64,000 nt of DNA from Hansfordia pulvinata. Taxonomy: Eukaryota > Ascomycota > Sordariomycetes > Xylariales. Below, piece by piece: positions 14,653 to 26,096 of the stretch. The DNA is taken from NCBI GenBank assembly GCA_006538405.1, contig BJKQ01000008.1, forward strand, positions 1,798,001-1,862,000, written 5' to 3'. The translations under genes were made by a program, and so were the position numbers. Position 1 is the stretch's first letter. Each line of letters begins with the position of its first letter. Under the pieces are notes generated by a model, which saw only the letters and a list, made by a program, of their open reading frames with translations, had not been told where the DNA came from and ran no database searches.

Positions 14653-16869
14653 AGCGATAATAAGGTAATGGATGATGAGCACAGCTGCGCGCACCCACAT
14701 TCTTACACCCACATTCTTACACCCACACCCGTCACTCGTCATTTGATGGGCTTGCCCACCAACGAGGCCTTGCTCGCTCCCACCCTCACCAACTGCCACT
14801 ACGAGTATGATCGATGCTTGCTCTCCACAAACTTGCGCGGCACTCGTGCGGTACGAGTTCTCGGCAGACCGTATCCTTTCCCGTAGGGCGACACGGTGGA
14901 AGGACTTGACCACGGGTAAGGGGCCGTCGGCAGAGATTGTGCCTCTCCACACCGCTCGTATGCAAGCTCGTACTCTCACGATGAGCACCCGCCGGAGCAC
15001 ACGGACGTCTGCCCTGCGGAGTTGGTGGAGCAGCAGACCATGCGCGCACCCAATCCCTGTGCGAGGAGGCCCATGGCGGCGAGGTGGGAGAGGTCTTGGG
15101 GTAGGTTCCCGGCAATGAATGACTTGGTGGGCTGGCCCGACCCATTTTTCTCGTCAGGAGTGCTGGGGCGAGGGCGAGGGCGAAAGCGAGGCAGCGAGGG
15201 TCCGAAGAAAAGGTACCTACGAGTAGGTAGGTCTCTACTTAGCTACCTGACTTGACTTGTGAGTTCCGTGAAGATGCAGGAGGGTGGTGTGTGTTTTGCC
15301 CCCCTTCTTCTCCTTTTGTCGTGCTGGAGAAAACTGATGAGCGCGCGCGGAGGTTCGATTCGCGCCCAGGCACCGACTGTAGGGCACCAGCTGCCATTGA
15401 TCCTCACGAACGACCTCGATAGGGCTATGCGGCCATCTGTCATTCTCTGATATTCAGGTCCCCAGCTGACTGGGCCTGTTCTTGCATGACATCGTTCGGC
15501 TGCTAAGGCACATGTAAGTCCGCCGCGCTACGCTGCAATCATGTGCGCTGGCAGCCAGCACGTCTATCGTGGGTACGGATAGTGAAGGCTGGGGTCGTCG
15601 AGATTGATGCTTGTTCCCTGTACAAGCATTCGTGGCTTAGCATAGCGGCGTGTCTGTCTCCCAGTACATAGAGGACTGCCGCCCTGCCCTGTGCGACGAC
15701 TGCCTCTGCGTCGGCCTGCGAGTACAGGTACGAGTACTCCACTCGTACTTTCCAGAGTTGCGCCCCTCCGCCCCCCCGGTCTGTCATTATTCAGTGGAGA
15801 GCTCCAGCGCTGCCAGCACTGGCGGGTTGCCCGCGCCCGTGCCTGCCTCCTGCCTGGGCTGGGTGCCTGGGCCTGGCATCCTCGCCCTTTGCGCCTTCAA
15901 CCCCTACCTCATCCATGTACACTGCGACCGACCCCACACCGAACAACGCAGACGCAGGCGCGGGCGCGCTGTGCGTGCTGTAGGGTCTGCCATCCATCTC
16001 TCTGCAAACCCGTCGCGGGAGAAAGTACCCGGCGACACCTGCGAGAACGGCAACCAGACGTACCCAGGTACAGACCCCTCGCAGCGCCCCGCAGACGAGA
16101 GTGAAGTATCCCGGTACGGGCTGATGAGTGGCTGCCCTGGGCTGCCGAGTCTCCACGGGTAACTCGTACAAGTACCCCAGTCGCACTGGCACACCACCTG
16201 CACCCATGGATCGAATTGAATGAGGTACCGCGTACGGTGCACCCTGATCGAGGTCGTTCAATGGACCCATGAAGAAGGCAGGTACCTGCCTACACGTATC
16301 CCAATGGATCTCGACGCCCCAAAAACGCCCTCCAAAGAACTGAGGAGGTGGAGCCAGAGATACCTCTCGCACAGCCCAGCCCCGGGGCCCGGCGCGTGGC
16401 TGCTGCCCAGCGGCCCTCCTCCAGCTGCTGCGGGCTGTTTCCATCCATTTCGTGGATTCCATGCGCTGCCTGCCCGCCCGTGGCCGCCCCTTCACTGCTG
16501 AGGTGCGAGTACTCCGAGTGTTGGTGCCCAGTTCCATTGCTCCTGGCCCGCCGGCTGGCTGGGCTCGACTTCTTATTGTTGCCGCCCGCCAAACTTTTCC
16601 TGCCCGCGCCAGCCAGTCCCGGTGCATCTCCTCTCTCACCCCCCCAAATTCTGCCTGCCCGCCACAACACTCGCCGCCCCGTCTTCCCTCTCCTCTCTGT
16701 CCACCGACTCTTTCACTCCCCCCCTCCCGTCTGGATCCTGCGCTGAGGTCGACTCCCACGCGTCGTGTGCTGCGTCCCCGTCTAGCGTCAGCCGCGTGGT
16801 CTGCCCCGTGCCGCCTCAATCTCCCAGCCCAGCTCCCCAGCCCAGAACTGGCCGCGCGCGTCCTGATTG

Positions 16870-16879
16870 CATATAAAAT
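16870..16879 (+). promoter_or_regulatory. TATA-like box, candidate con7 core promoter
   Basis: CATATAAAAT lies about 1.9 kb before the con7 start codon. Everything between is C/T-rich on the plus strand, as in transcribed fungal leaders. Assigning it to con7 is inference: no other plus-strand gene lies between, and an intron inside the leader is possible. Confidence 0.4.
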
Positions 16880-16899
16880 CGCCGTCGGCTCCCACGCTA

Positions 16900-18785
16900 A
16901 GCAACACTAAAATTCCGGCCATCTCCCTCTGGCAGCCCAGAGAAACCTCACGGCACTAAACCTCTTTCACCTCTAGGCCTGCGCGACGCTCCCCAGGCCG
17001 CTCGCCCTCACCAGAAGCGCGCCTCGCCGCTCTCTCTGCCTGCCTTTGTCAGGTCACTCAGACAGTCAGTCGCACTGCCTGCCGTACTCGGCTCGCTCGC
17101 GTCGTCGTTCGTGCTAGTCAAGGCTTGTTGGTCCTGAGTCCTGCCACCAGGCCTGCCCACCCGCCCGCGCGCCCACCTTGCAGCAGCCAAAACATTCACG
17201 AGTATCGTCTGCCCAGCCAGCCAGTCACCCAGTCAGCCAGCCAAGTCAGTCAGTCACTGTCCATCGGCCGGCCCTGCACGCTTTGTCTGCTGTCGTACGC
17301 GATCGCACACCCGCCCTAATCGCCCGCCGCGCCGTCTCTGCCTCACTGCGGAGTGCTAAATCGCGCGACGAGCATCCCTCTGACACGCCGCCTCCTGCGC
17401 GTCAGCTCCCGCTTCTCCGTGACAGCAATCGTCCAGCCTTGGCCTGGTGCAACGTCGAACCCCCGAGGACAGTTGTCAATCATCAGTCAGGCCCGCCCAG
17501 CACCGCAAGCAACTAAGCTCCCGGCTAGTCAGCAAGCCAGTCTAGCCCGCGTCCTGTCGCTGCCGCCCTGCCTGCTTGTCAGTCGCACGCCGGTCGCCTG
17601 TCAGTCGCCCCCAAACCCAGTCGCGCGCGCGCCAGCCAGCCCGACGACGATTCCTGGGTCTCCGCAAACAAACAGAGCACAAGGCGCCCAAGCCAGCCAG
17701 GCGAATCCACTCTTGGCCGTCCGCACCCAGCGCTCTGCATACCTCTGCGCACGCACGCACTCCTACCTGTCTCTCTTCTCTACCCACACCCGGCCCGTCT
17801 CTCACGCCTGCACGCAGCACCGCACCGCACCGCACCACACCGCACTGCGCGCTCGCTCGCTCGCTCACCCGCCCGCTGTCTCCGGAAGATCAAGATTTGG
17901 CACTACTCGGGTCTGCCCCATCCACCACACCAAGCGAGTTTCGCGCCGTCGCAACTCTGATCTACCGCCCCGGCGCGCAGCACCCGCACCCCTGACAACA
18001 GCATCAACGCAGACCGCTAGCCACTTGGATCTAAGCAGCTTCCGGTATCGCCTGATCAGCGCGGCCAATCTGAATCTGCTCTAGGGCCCTACTTTAGTCA
18101 AGCCCCCCATCATCTCCACCTTTGGTCGTCTGCTACGCCAGAGTCTTCCTGAGGTAACTCCTGCTTTTCCGTAAGCAGCGGAGACCTGACAAGTCGCCAC
18201 ACCGCACGCCTCGTCTGCAACGCAGAGTCGTGTCGGCCAGATTCCTTCCCACGCCACCCCCCCCTCCACTCGCCACTCCCTCTAGCGCCCTGCCGCAACC
18301 GTCCTGGCCTGACTTGGACCCGTGTACTTCGAGGGACTTCGGTACACAGGTAGCCTCGTCGCCCCCATCGTACTCAGAGGAGACCTTTGCCTCCCTGCTA
18401 CGATCATCTCTCGTGGGACCCATCTTCTCTCTTTCGCCTCCACTATACTTCTTCAACGCAACTCGGTCTTGGGCTCGTTTTGTGGATCTAGCTCGAAACT
18501 ATTTCATCCGACCAAGCTTGGGGAAAGCTGGCACTGCCGGAAGATCACGCTATCTTCTCTGGATCAGCCTGCCGTCACTGGACAGACTGCCGCCAACAAA
18601 TACGCCAACGCAGCCGCTGCTGGAGTTCTCGTCGGTACCAACTCAATCTTTCTTCACTCTTATTCCAGTAGTGCACTGCTCTACCAAGACACCGTCGGTC
18701 TATCCCCTGCGTTGAAGTCTACGCTGGCTTGAGAACTAAACCTCTCCGGCCATCCACACTTCCATCGTTCCCTGGTAGCTGTAGT
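16900..18785 (+). other. Pyrimidine-rich putative long 5' leader of con7
   Basis: Nearly 1.9 kb of strongly C/T-rich plus-strand sequence with (CAGT)/(CAGC) runs near 17.22-17.27 kb and (CGCT) runs near 17.86 kb. Many short ATG-started frames exist but none has recognisable content; the longest are Pro/Ser/Arg-rich. I read it as promoter-proximal and untranslated leader. Long leaders with upstream ORFs are known for fungal developmental regulators, which would allow translational control. Leader introns cannot be placed with confidence. Confidence 0.4.
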
Positions 18786-20508
18786 ATGTTGTTGGTCCCA
18801 ACGCAGCCGCATCACCAGTACGCGTTTGTTGGCGACCATCACGCATCTTCAACTCCTCGAACGACTTCTGAGCACCAGCTCGGAAGCAGCAGCAGCCCGG
18901 AAGCCTCTACCAAGCTTCTGACCACCCTCGGCAGCTCTATGGAACGCAGCGTATCCGATTACTCGCAGTCAGGTTTGCCTTCGCCCTATCCGAGCCTCCC
19001 CGGCGACACCCAGTCTGAAGCTTCGTCCGCAGATCACGCATCTGCTGCGTCGTACCCGAGCCACCAGGAGGCGCGCTCCAGCAACTATTCGACCTCTGCG
19101 ACGCCTACGTCCGAGTACGGCGCGTATCCGCAGTCGGCCAGGTCCACGAGTTCATACCCAGAACCCTCCATCCGCCAGTACCATCCAGCGAGCAACCCCA
19201 GCGGCAGCAGCGGAGGTATGGCGCAAACACCAACAAGTCCGTCCATGCCTTTGCAAGATGGACGAAATCAGTCCCAGCAGGTCAAGTCTGACAGCGATGT
19301 ACCCATAGATCCCTCCATCGCGGCCCCCAGCCCGACCTACGGCCACAGCCAGTACTCCCCGTACGCGCCGCCGCCGCCACAAGAGATGCAGCACAGCGGC
19401 TACCCTCAAAACCCGGGCACCATGTATGCTCAGCCGCGCCCTGACTGGGCCGGCTATGCTGCGCACCCGCAGAGCCACATGCCTCACCATGTTTTCCCTC
19501 CACACACGCCCACAACTGCCGCGCCCCCGGCAGGCCCGCTCAGGTAGGTCATTCTGCCATTCCCACGCCTCGGCGCATCTCGCGAGAAGGGTCCTTCGCC
19601 GAAGCCCAGTATCGGAAGCCACTTCAGAAGATGTTCAGAAGATACAGTCACTGACCATGCCGTGTGGCAGTACGGCGCACAGCAGGTTTACTCGTTTGTC
19701 CCCATTCCTGGCGCTCAGCAGCACAAGCGTCCCCGCAGACGTTACGAAGAAATCGAGCGCATGTATAAGTGTGGCTGGAACGGTTGCGAGAAGGCTTACG
19801 GCACCCTGAACCATCTCAACGCTCACGTCACGATGCAAAGCCACGGGCAGAAGCGCACTCCTGAAGGTACGTTGTGTCGAATTTCGCGCTGTTTCCCGGC
19901 GTCTCGTCTCGTTCGCGTGGTTAGCGCCTTTGGTTACGCGACTCCTTGGCTCGCGTCATCCACACACTAGCGCTCTCGACGGACAAGGGCACCATGGCTG
20001 GGTGCACGCATGTCATCTCTTCGACGGCTGCAACTGCGTTTCGTCGTGGCTCGGTGATGCTGACTATTGTCTCTGCAGAATTCAAGGAGATCCGCAAAGA
20101 ATGGAAGCAGCGCAAGAAGGAGGAGGAGCAGCAAAGAAAGCAGGCTGAGGAGGCCGACCGCCAACGCCAAGCGCAAGCGCAAGCCGCCGCCATCAGCACG
20201 GCCCAGAACGGCGGCCCCGACCCCCAGTCCGCCCAAGAACCCCCGTCAGCGGGTTCCTATGGTGGCGGCAGACAGGTGCAGCTGCCTCCGATCGGGTACC
20301 AGCCTCAAGCCAGCCAGTACTCGGCGCCTCCGGAGTACAGCCCTACCAACCAGATCTACCCCCCGGGATACCAGCACAACCCGGCATCGCCCTACCCCCG
20401 CCTCAAGGGCAGATGTACAGCCAACGTGAGTAAACAGCGAACCATGATTAATTTCGGTACTTGACACTGACAAGGAACCCAGACAACGGCGCGCAGGCTA
20501 GTCACTAG
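18786..20508 (+). CDS. con7: Con7-family C2H2 zinc-finger transcription factor
   Basis: Orthologue of Con7, the C2H2 factor needed for conidium morphology and infection-related development in Magnaporthe and Fusarium. It should act in the nucleus as a sequence-specific regulator. Exons 18786-19543, 19671-19866, 20079-20425 and 20483-20508. Introns are GT-AG with CTGAC or GCTGAC branch points close to the acceptors. The start is the ATG giving MLLVPTQPHHQYAFVGDHH. A Ser/Pro/Gln-rich N-terminal half of about 250 residues is followed by VYSFVPIPGAQQHKRPRRRY. The finger is Cys287-x4-Cys292-x12-His305-x5-His311, then a charged Glu/Lys/Gln helix (EFKEIRKEWK onward) and a Pro/Tyr-rich tail ending ASH. 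Exons 1 and 3 are each one base short: restoring one C in the C5 runs at about 19532 and 20394 gives a continuous 442-residue frame that agrees with all splice phases. Confidence 0.9.
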
Positions 20509-23500
20509 GAGAATGACCAGTCGAATACGCCGGATGGAGAGGCACGTACCGACGAAGACGGCCAGTCCAGATCGCCGTCGAGCATGCGTGGCGATGATTC
20601 AGGAAAAGAGGGATCCGGCAGCGAGGCATGATGACGGACGCCGCGCAGCTTGGAGTGTACACTATCCCCCATGTTATCTTTTATTGGCCGCCAGTCCCTG
20701 GCTAGGCGCCGGTCTTCCGGCCGGGCGAGAAGCGATCTCGGGCTTGCGGCGACGGTTGCTGCGGACGGACCGGACATGACGTGCATTGGGTGGGCGAAGA
20801 CGAAGCGACGGATATGAGTCGGCGTGGCCAGCTTGGCGACATTTTTCGTGTCATAATGCATTGGGAGGGTTGGAGAGGCATGCATCTAGCCCGACGGTGA
20901 GATGCAACTCGTCTTTTTTCTTGTTCATTTCCTTCCGAGTCTCGCCGGTGGGGGCTATGTGGAATTTCCGGAGTTGATGGCTTCGTTGGTTTTTGTTTGC
21001 GCTGGATATATCCATCATTCGGTCCCGGAAGGTCACCTGCGGGGTTTGACATGGGAAGGGGAGGGGAGGGGACCAGCCGGCGTGGGTTATCCTTCGGCTC
21101 GGGCCCCGAGTATTGTTTAATTTTCCCGTGCGATGCTCAGATATATCTCTCTCGTCTAGCTTGGGCATGGCCAGTCGCAAGATGTGGTTGTCCAACGAAA
21201 ATGCACACGAATCTATTGTTTGTTTCCGAGTATGGAGATGGTGTCCCGAGTGGTCATGGATGGTGTATGCGGTTATGTTGTCATGTGAGAAGATACTAAC
21301 ATGATTTACGGGGGACGGGGTCCGTCAGATGTGGTTGAGTCGCAGTATTTAGGTATTCGTAATACGCAGGGCGCTCAGCCTGGTCGATGACATGGCACGA
21401 TCTTTGCCCCGTGGAACCGTCTTCAATGGAACCCCGGCCCGTCCGCCCCCTCGATCGGGGGACGTGGTTTCAGTCTAGCAAGGGTCTGGAGACAAGCTTT
21501 TTTCCCCCCTTATTCCCCTAACCTGGTCTTTCCATGCGGGATGGAAAAGGCACGGGAAGCCAGTGTTGGCTGCTTAGGTAGATAAAGTAAGGTTAGGTAG
21601 GCAGTCGGCTAGGCAGGCTTGCTGGAAGCCCATTGTGTAACGAGGGCGTGGTTTTGAGGCTCGGGCGTGTGCGCGAGCACCTCGAGATTTTCTTTTTCTT
21701 TTTTTTTTTCAAGAAAAAAAAAGCAGGGCCGTTAGTGAGGGGGAGGGGCGGGCATGGTCCGAGTATGTGTGCTCGTGGAGCGTGGTGGGGGAAAGGGTTG
21801 ATCTCGGGTGTCATCTACGTTAGGTGGTAGCATGGCTAAGGTAAGGTACTCGTAGTTAGTTAGTCAGTTAGTTAGTAGCTCATGAATGTGTTTGTTTGGC
21901 TTCCATGGTTGTGCGGTCCTGGGTTCCTTTATTTTCCGGGTCTTGTCTTGTTCAGTGGGTAGTGCCGTAGGGCTGGTAGGGCGAAGGGATCGAGCAGCAG
22001 GGGTAGATAAGGTAAATAAGGTAGGTACTAGGTAAGTAAGTAAGTACGCCTTGGTAGGTAAGGAGGGGGAGCCCTGTGGTGCGGTGCGTTAGCGGCGGCG
22101 ACGGCGGTGGCGATGGCGTCAGGCGCGGGCTGAGGCGAGGCAATAGGGGGGGGGGGGGGGGGGGGGGGGGACCGGGGCATCGTGTTGGTGCTGGTGTTGG
22201 CGCTGGCGCTGGCGCTGGTGTTTGGGTGATCCGCCGCGCCGTTGGTTTCTTTCCTGTTTCTAAATGTTTCTCTCGTTCGTTCCGCCTGTGCGACGGCGCG
22301 CGGCTCGGGATCTGGGTCCGGCTCTGCTTCCATTCTTGCCTGTGTAACCAATTAACGAAGGTAGGTGGGTAGGTTGGTACTTGAATTACCTAACCTAATG
22401 TACATGCGTGCTTGACTGCCCAGATCCATTCTTAAGTCGTCGGACTGGGTTGGTTGACTGTGTGTAGGTTGACATCTATCAGAAAACCGCACTGAAGAGG
22501 CTCTTCACCTGGGAGGTCCTTTAGCCTGTCATTTCCATACAACCCTGCGGTCACGTGTGTGAGGGAACACCCTGCTTTTACATCTCAACCTGTCAGCGAT
22601 GGTTATTGGCTGGCGAGACTGCGGGAATCATCCCGATGCCAGCAACTTCCGGGCATCCCTGCCTCGTCTACTCGTGGCTTGGGTTGTCAAGACAAGGGTG
22701 GTCTGGTCTGGTCGTGGGAGTACGCGTACTCGTACTTGTTTGTAGACTCCCTTTTGCGGCCCCCCCCCCCTGCTAGTTGGTCACTTGTCTGCTAGTCACC
22801 TGTCGGGGTTGCATTTTGCTTTCTCCCCTTGTTCCATTCCACTATCCTTTTGTTCAATTCGTTATTTGAATAAGTAAGGCGAGAAAATGAAAATAAAATT
22901 AAATTAAATTAAATAAAATAAACGAAGAAAGACGACGCAAGTCTCCGACTTCTATTTCCGGGCTGGCCCCTTGCTGCTTTCCGACTCACCCACGTCCTCC
23001 TTCCCACCCGTACCCCGGGTGCCTTAGGTAAGTTACCTAGGTAGCCTAAGGATGTGCCGTCAACCACGTGTTTCCATTGCTGTGGTTCCTCCAGTCAACT
23101 CGGGGCGTGCGAGGTGGGGAAGGGAGTCGTTGTAGACAAAAACAGACTGAAAAGCGACGGCTTGCATTAGCACTTTCCCCCCTGCCCTTCCCCCCCCCTT
23201 GTTGAACCCCTCCATTTTGCGCGCTTGCGCTCGCTCGTCCGTCGGTTCGCGGGACCCAAGACCGGGGTCGGGGAATTTTCAGTTTTTCGAGTTAAGCCGT
23301 ACCGGTCGCGGGACGAAGGGGGGGGGGGGGGCGGCCACCGGGGAAAAAAAAAAAAAAAAAAGCGTTCGCTCAACCTAGCCGCCAAACACACACACACCAT
23401 CACGATGGAACCGAGCCGGCGCGGCGCGGCGCGGGCGCGGGCAGATCGAAGCAGGGTCCCGTGCCCTCCCCATGCACGTGGGTACGATGCATAGTTGGCA

Positions 23501-25495
23501 GGCGGGAAATCTACAGTGCTCGCTCGTACGCGCGTACCTGCCAGCTACCCCTACCTTGGTTCAACTCACAAGCCGACCCCGCAGCCGGGACCGCGATCTT
23601 GGGACACTAATGTAGGCGAGAGGCGAGGCGAGGCGAGGCGAGGCAAGGCACGTCGGAAGCAGGGAAGACGACAAAACGATCTTACCTATTAGCTTTGCGC
23701 GAAGACTCGTGGGCTGCAGATTCCAGGTGCCGAGATGATTCAATGTATATACAAGGTAGGTTAGGTACGTTTCCAACCTACATGTATACCTAGGTAGGTT
23801 CGTGTGCAGATGCGTCCGATTACCTTATGTAAGCCACGAGGGCACGCTGGCACGTATCAAATCATTCAACACCGTAAGGTATCTATGGCTGTACATGTCT
23901 ACCGTGTCTTTACCCCCCGTACCGTACCTTTACCCGTTCGACGCCAGGCAGACAGCCCTCTCTCTCTCTCTGACTGATGGTCAGGCCTTTGCTACCCAAG
24001 GAGGTAGGTAATCTTCAACTCCCGGTCACGTTACTCGCGCATAACTGCCCAGAAAGAAGGCCGGGGCCGGGAAGCAAGGGTGATTGCTCCCACGGGGGAC
24101 ATGTGCGCCGTATGGCTCACGTGGGCGAGTGCGGGTGCGCCCCGTGAGAATGCACCCTCAGCTGTCTTTGGCGCCCATCTTTCACCCCCTCCCCTTGCTC
24201 GTTGCTCCTGTCTGGAAGCGGGCCGCCGGGCTTGCTTGCTTGCTCGCTTGCTTGCTTGATTTTGGGTCCGCGTCGGGTCGCATCGCGTTGCATCACAAAA
24301 CCGTGCCGTGCCGTGTGTATTGTGCCGTGTCGCGTCGGAACGGGACCCAGCTGCGTGCTGTGCCGTGTCTCCTCCACAGAGAGGGAGAGATGGAGAGATT
24401 CGTCATCCATGTCCGTCCTACGACGGTTCAGCCCGCCCCTTCTCTCCCCTCCGCGCCGCCCCCGGGTTGGAAAGGGTGCAAGCCACTTACGAGATGACAC
24501 CTCCCCTCCATCTCCTCCGTTGCAGGAATGCCTCCCACCATCCCGCGCTGCGCGGGGACGCGGGCTTGCAGTAGCCTGAAGCACGGTACCTACACTGCAC
24601 CCTCCTGGCAACGGCAGCGTACTTGTAGAGGAAGCGCCCTAAAGGCAACGACATGCCCGTCTGGTGTGTAGATTGGTGTTCGATCATCCATGTTACCCAG
24701 TGTCACTCCCGGCGAGTACACATACCCGTAGCCCAGGCATCCCTGAACATACCTACTCGTATTGTCGTTTCTCGGCCAGGCCGCAGATGGGCCACGCAGC
24801 ACATACCTACATCCATCCATGCATGTAATACTCCCAAGGCGCATGCGTCTACGGCCGACATGGTCACCGGCTTGATGCCGTGACCACGCGGGGGGTGCGT
24901 CAATCTGGGGTTGAGTGTTGCACGCGGCACATAGGTACGAGTACCATGGAGCCCTGTGCAGCAATCTGGCTAGCCTGCCCACCACATGGGCATCAACCGC
25001 CGCCACCACAGCTGTATGCAGACCCCGCGCGCCGGCGGCATTTCTTCGACACGTACGAATATGGCCCACGCGTCGACGTGCTTTCCACGTGTCGACTGCT
25101 TGCTCGCATGGAACCAGGGTAGCTCCATGTTGCTTGGCAGACCGGTCCCATGGTTACGCGAGACACCCAAAGATATTGACGTGCTTTTCCACGCATGTCG
25201 GATATGACCGGTCGTCCAGTCGCTGGTCTTCCTCTACCTCTAGTTGACATGAGAGCCATGGTCCACCAGTTGACCTGGGCTGGTGTCTGGTACTACAGGT
25301 ACCTACACCACCACTACATCCAATGTAATGGAATCCAATGGCGATATCGGTTGCCTACCTTACCTAGGTACACGCATGGAAATGTATGTAGCTATGCGGG
25401 TACATGTAGCTACAGGAATGGATGCGCATCGCGACTTCTACGATCGAACATGGACGACCTGCTTGTGGGGAGGAAGTGACGTCCTGCCTGCAGGG
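20509..25495. other. Intergenic spacer between con7 and AAR2
   Basis: About 5 kb with no supportable gene. It contains the con7 3' region, AT-richer patches near 22.86-22.92 kb, a 25-G tract, a short poly-A run at 23344-23361, GAGGC repeats near 23.62 kb, and many TAGGTA/TACCTA elements (21.58, 22.02, 23.03, 23.76, 25.36 kb). Four TACTCGTA-type octamers are present (21846, 22726, 24752, 24936). The open frames here are short and low-complexity. Confidence 0.6.
22146..22170. repeat. Poly-G tract, 25 bases
   Basis: An uninterrupted run of about 25 G between con7 and AAR2. It is G-quadruplex-capable and its exact length is doubtful. Confidence 0.8.
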
Positions 25496-25507
25496 CGGTA
25501 TAAAATA
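25477..25507 (+). promoter_or_regulatory. TGACGTC element plus TATA box, likely AAR2 promoter
   Basis: A CRE/ATF-like TGACGTC at 25477-25483 lies 15 bases before TATAAAATA (25499-25507). A T/C-rich stretch follows at once (25528-25580), as at many fungal transcription starts. The AAR2 start codon is about 590 bases downstream. Function is inferred from the motifs. Confidence 0.45.
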
Positions 25508-26096
25508 TCAAGGTAGGTCTTGCTGAGTTTCTTTTTTTTCTTCTTTTCTTATCTTGTCTTGTCTCGTCCAGGGCTGCTGTGTCTGTGTCCCGCCTTTTCT
25601 GCCTGGTCCCCTCCCCTTCTCCTTCTCCTTCCCCTTGTCCGCCGCCGTCGCCAGCGAACCTCGTCTCCTCTCATTCATCCTCATTATCGACAGGCTCCCA
25701 TGCTCGCCACGTTCCCCCCGCTCCCTCCTCTGCAACCGCGCAGAGTCAGCGTCGGCGCTGAACGGCCGTTACGACGGCTGCTCTCTCTCTCCCAACGTAG
25801 CCTCGTTTCTATGCACTCTTTCTCATTCCCCCATTCGATCGCACACGGCCTCCTCAAATCGAGACCACGGAGCAGACACCTCCACGCAGTCCCTTTGCTT
25901 GACAATCACGCCGTATTGACACCCCTCCTCAATTCTCGTCGCTGCTGCAGAGCTTATTACGAGTAGACGCGCACCCTTGCGATCGCGCTTCCACCGACCC
26001 ACAAAAACCACGACCTGTTCACTACCCGGACGTGCCCGGTAACAGTACCTAATAATAAGCTAGCCGCGGCCAGGCCACAGCTCCCCGCCAGCCGCC

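Larger units (their letters stand above)
863..15736. repeat. Dispersed TACTCGTA / TACGAGTA octamer, about 31 copies
   Basis: Exact copies, both orientations, start at 863, 891, 1029, 1178, 1941, 2138, 3044, 3356, 3593, 3795, 4551, 4880, 5011, 6322, 7514, 7542, 7825, 8385, 9052, 10250, 10769, 11177, 12600, 13391, 13727, 13911, 14216, 14426, 14800, 15218 and 15729. Several extend into an inverted pair (TACGAGTACTCGT at 3795 and 13911) or a doublet (GAGTACGAGTA at 2135, 3590 and 13388). From base composition I expect fewer than one copy in 16 kb. Only about nine more occur in the other 47 kb (for example 21846, 22726, 24752, 24936, 25958, 33309, 39788, 55441, 62222), none in a conserved exon. 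Function unknown. Confidence 0.75.
1..16860. other. Gene desert without supportable genes
   Basis: About 16.9 kb in which I find no ORF with recognisable domains, no conserved splice pattern and no tRNA or rRNA. The longest open frames (about 340 and 285 codons, both minus strand, near 15.8-16.8 and 7.0-7.8 kb) are Arg/Ser/Gly-rich low-complexity translations of GC-rich DNA, overlapped by open frames on the other strand, so I treat them as chance. The block holds many simple repeats (listed separately) and about 31 copies of TACTCGTA or its reverse complement TACGAGTA. It lies upstream of con7 and may be an extended regulatory region, host a non-coding RNA, or contain decayed sequence. Absence of genes is a judgement by eye. 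Confidence 0.6.

Noticed and set aside
15350..15372. Plus-strand GGTTCGATTC resembling a tRNA B-box
   Set aside because: Flanking bases do not form a T-arm or acceptor stem.
15791..16819. 342-codon minus-strand open frame
   Set aside because: Arg/Gly/Glu-rich low-complexity product, no domain, overlapping open frames on both strands; expected in GC-rich spacer.
19628..19670. Alternative acceptor at 19627 for con7 intron 1, which would keep the frame without invoking a missing base
   Set aside because: It lacks a branch point and adds residues not expected before VYSFVPIPG, whereas the CAG at 19670 has a well-spaced CTGAC; the second one-base deficit in exon 3 also supports the run-length explanation.
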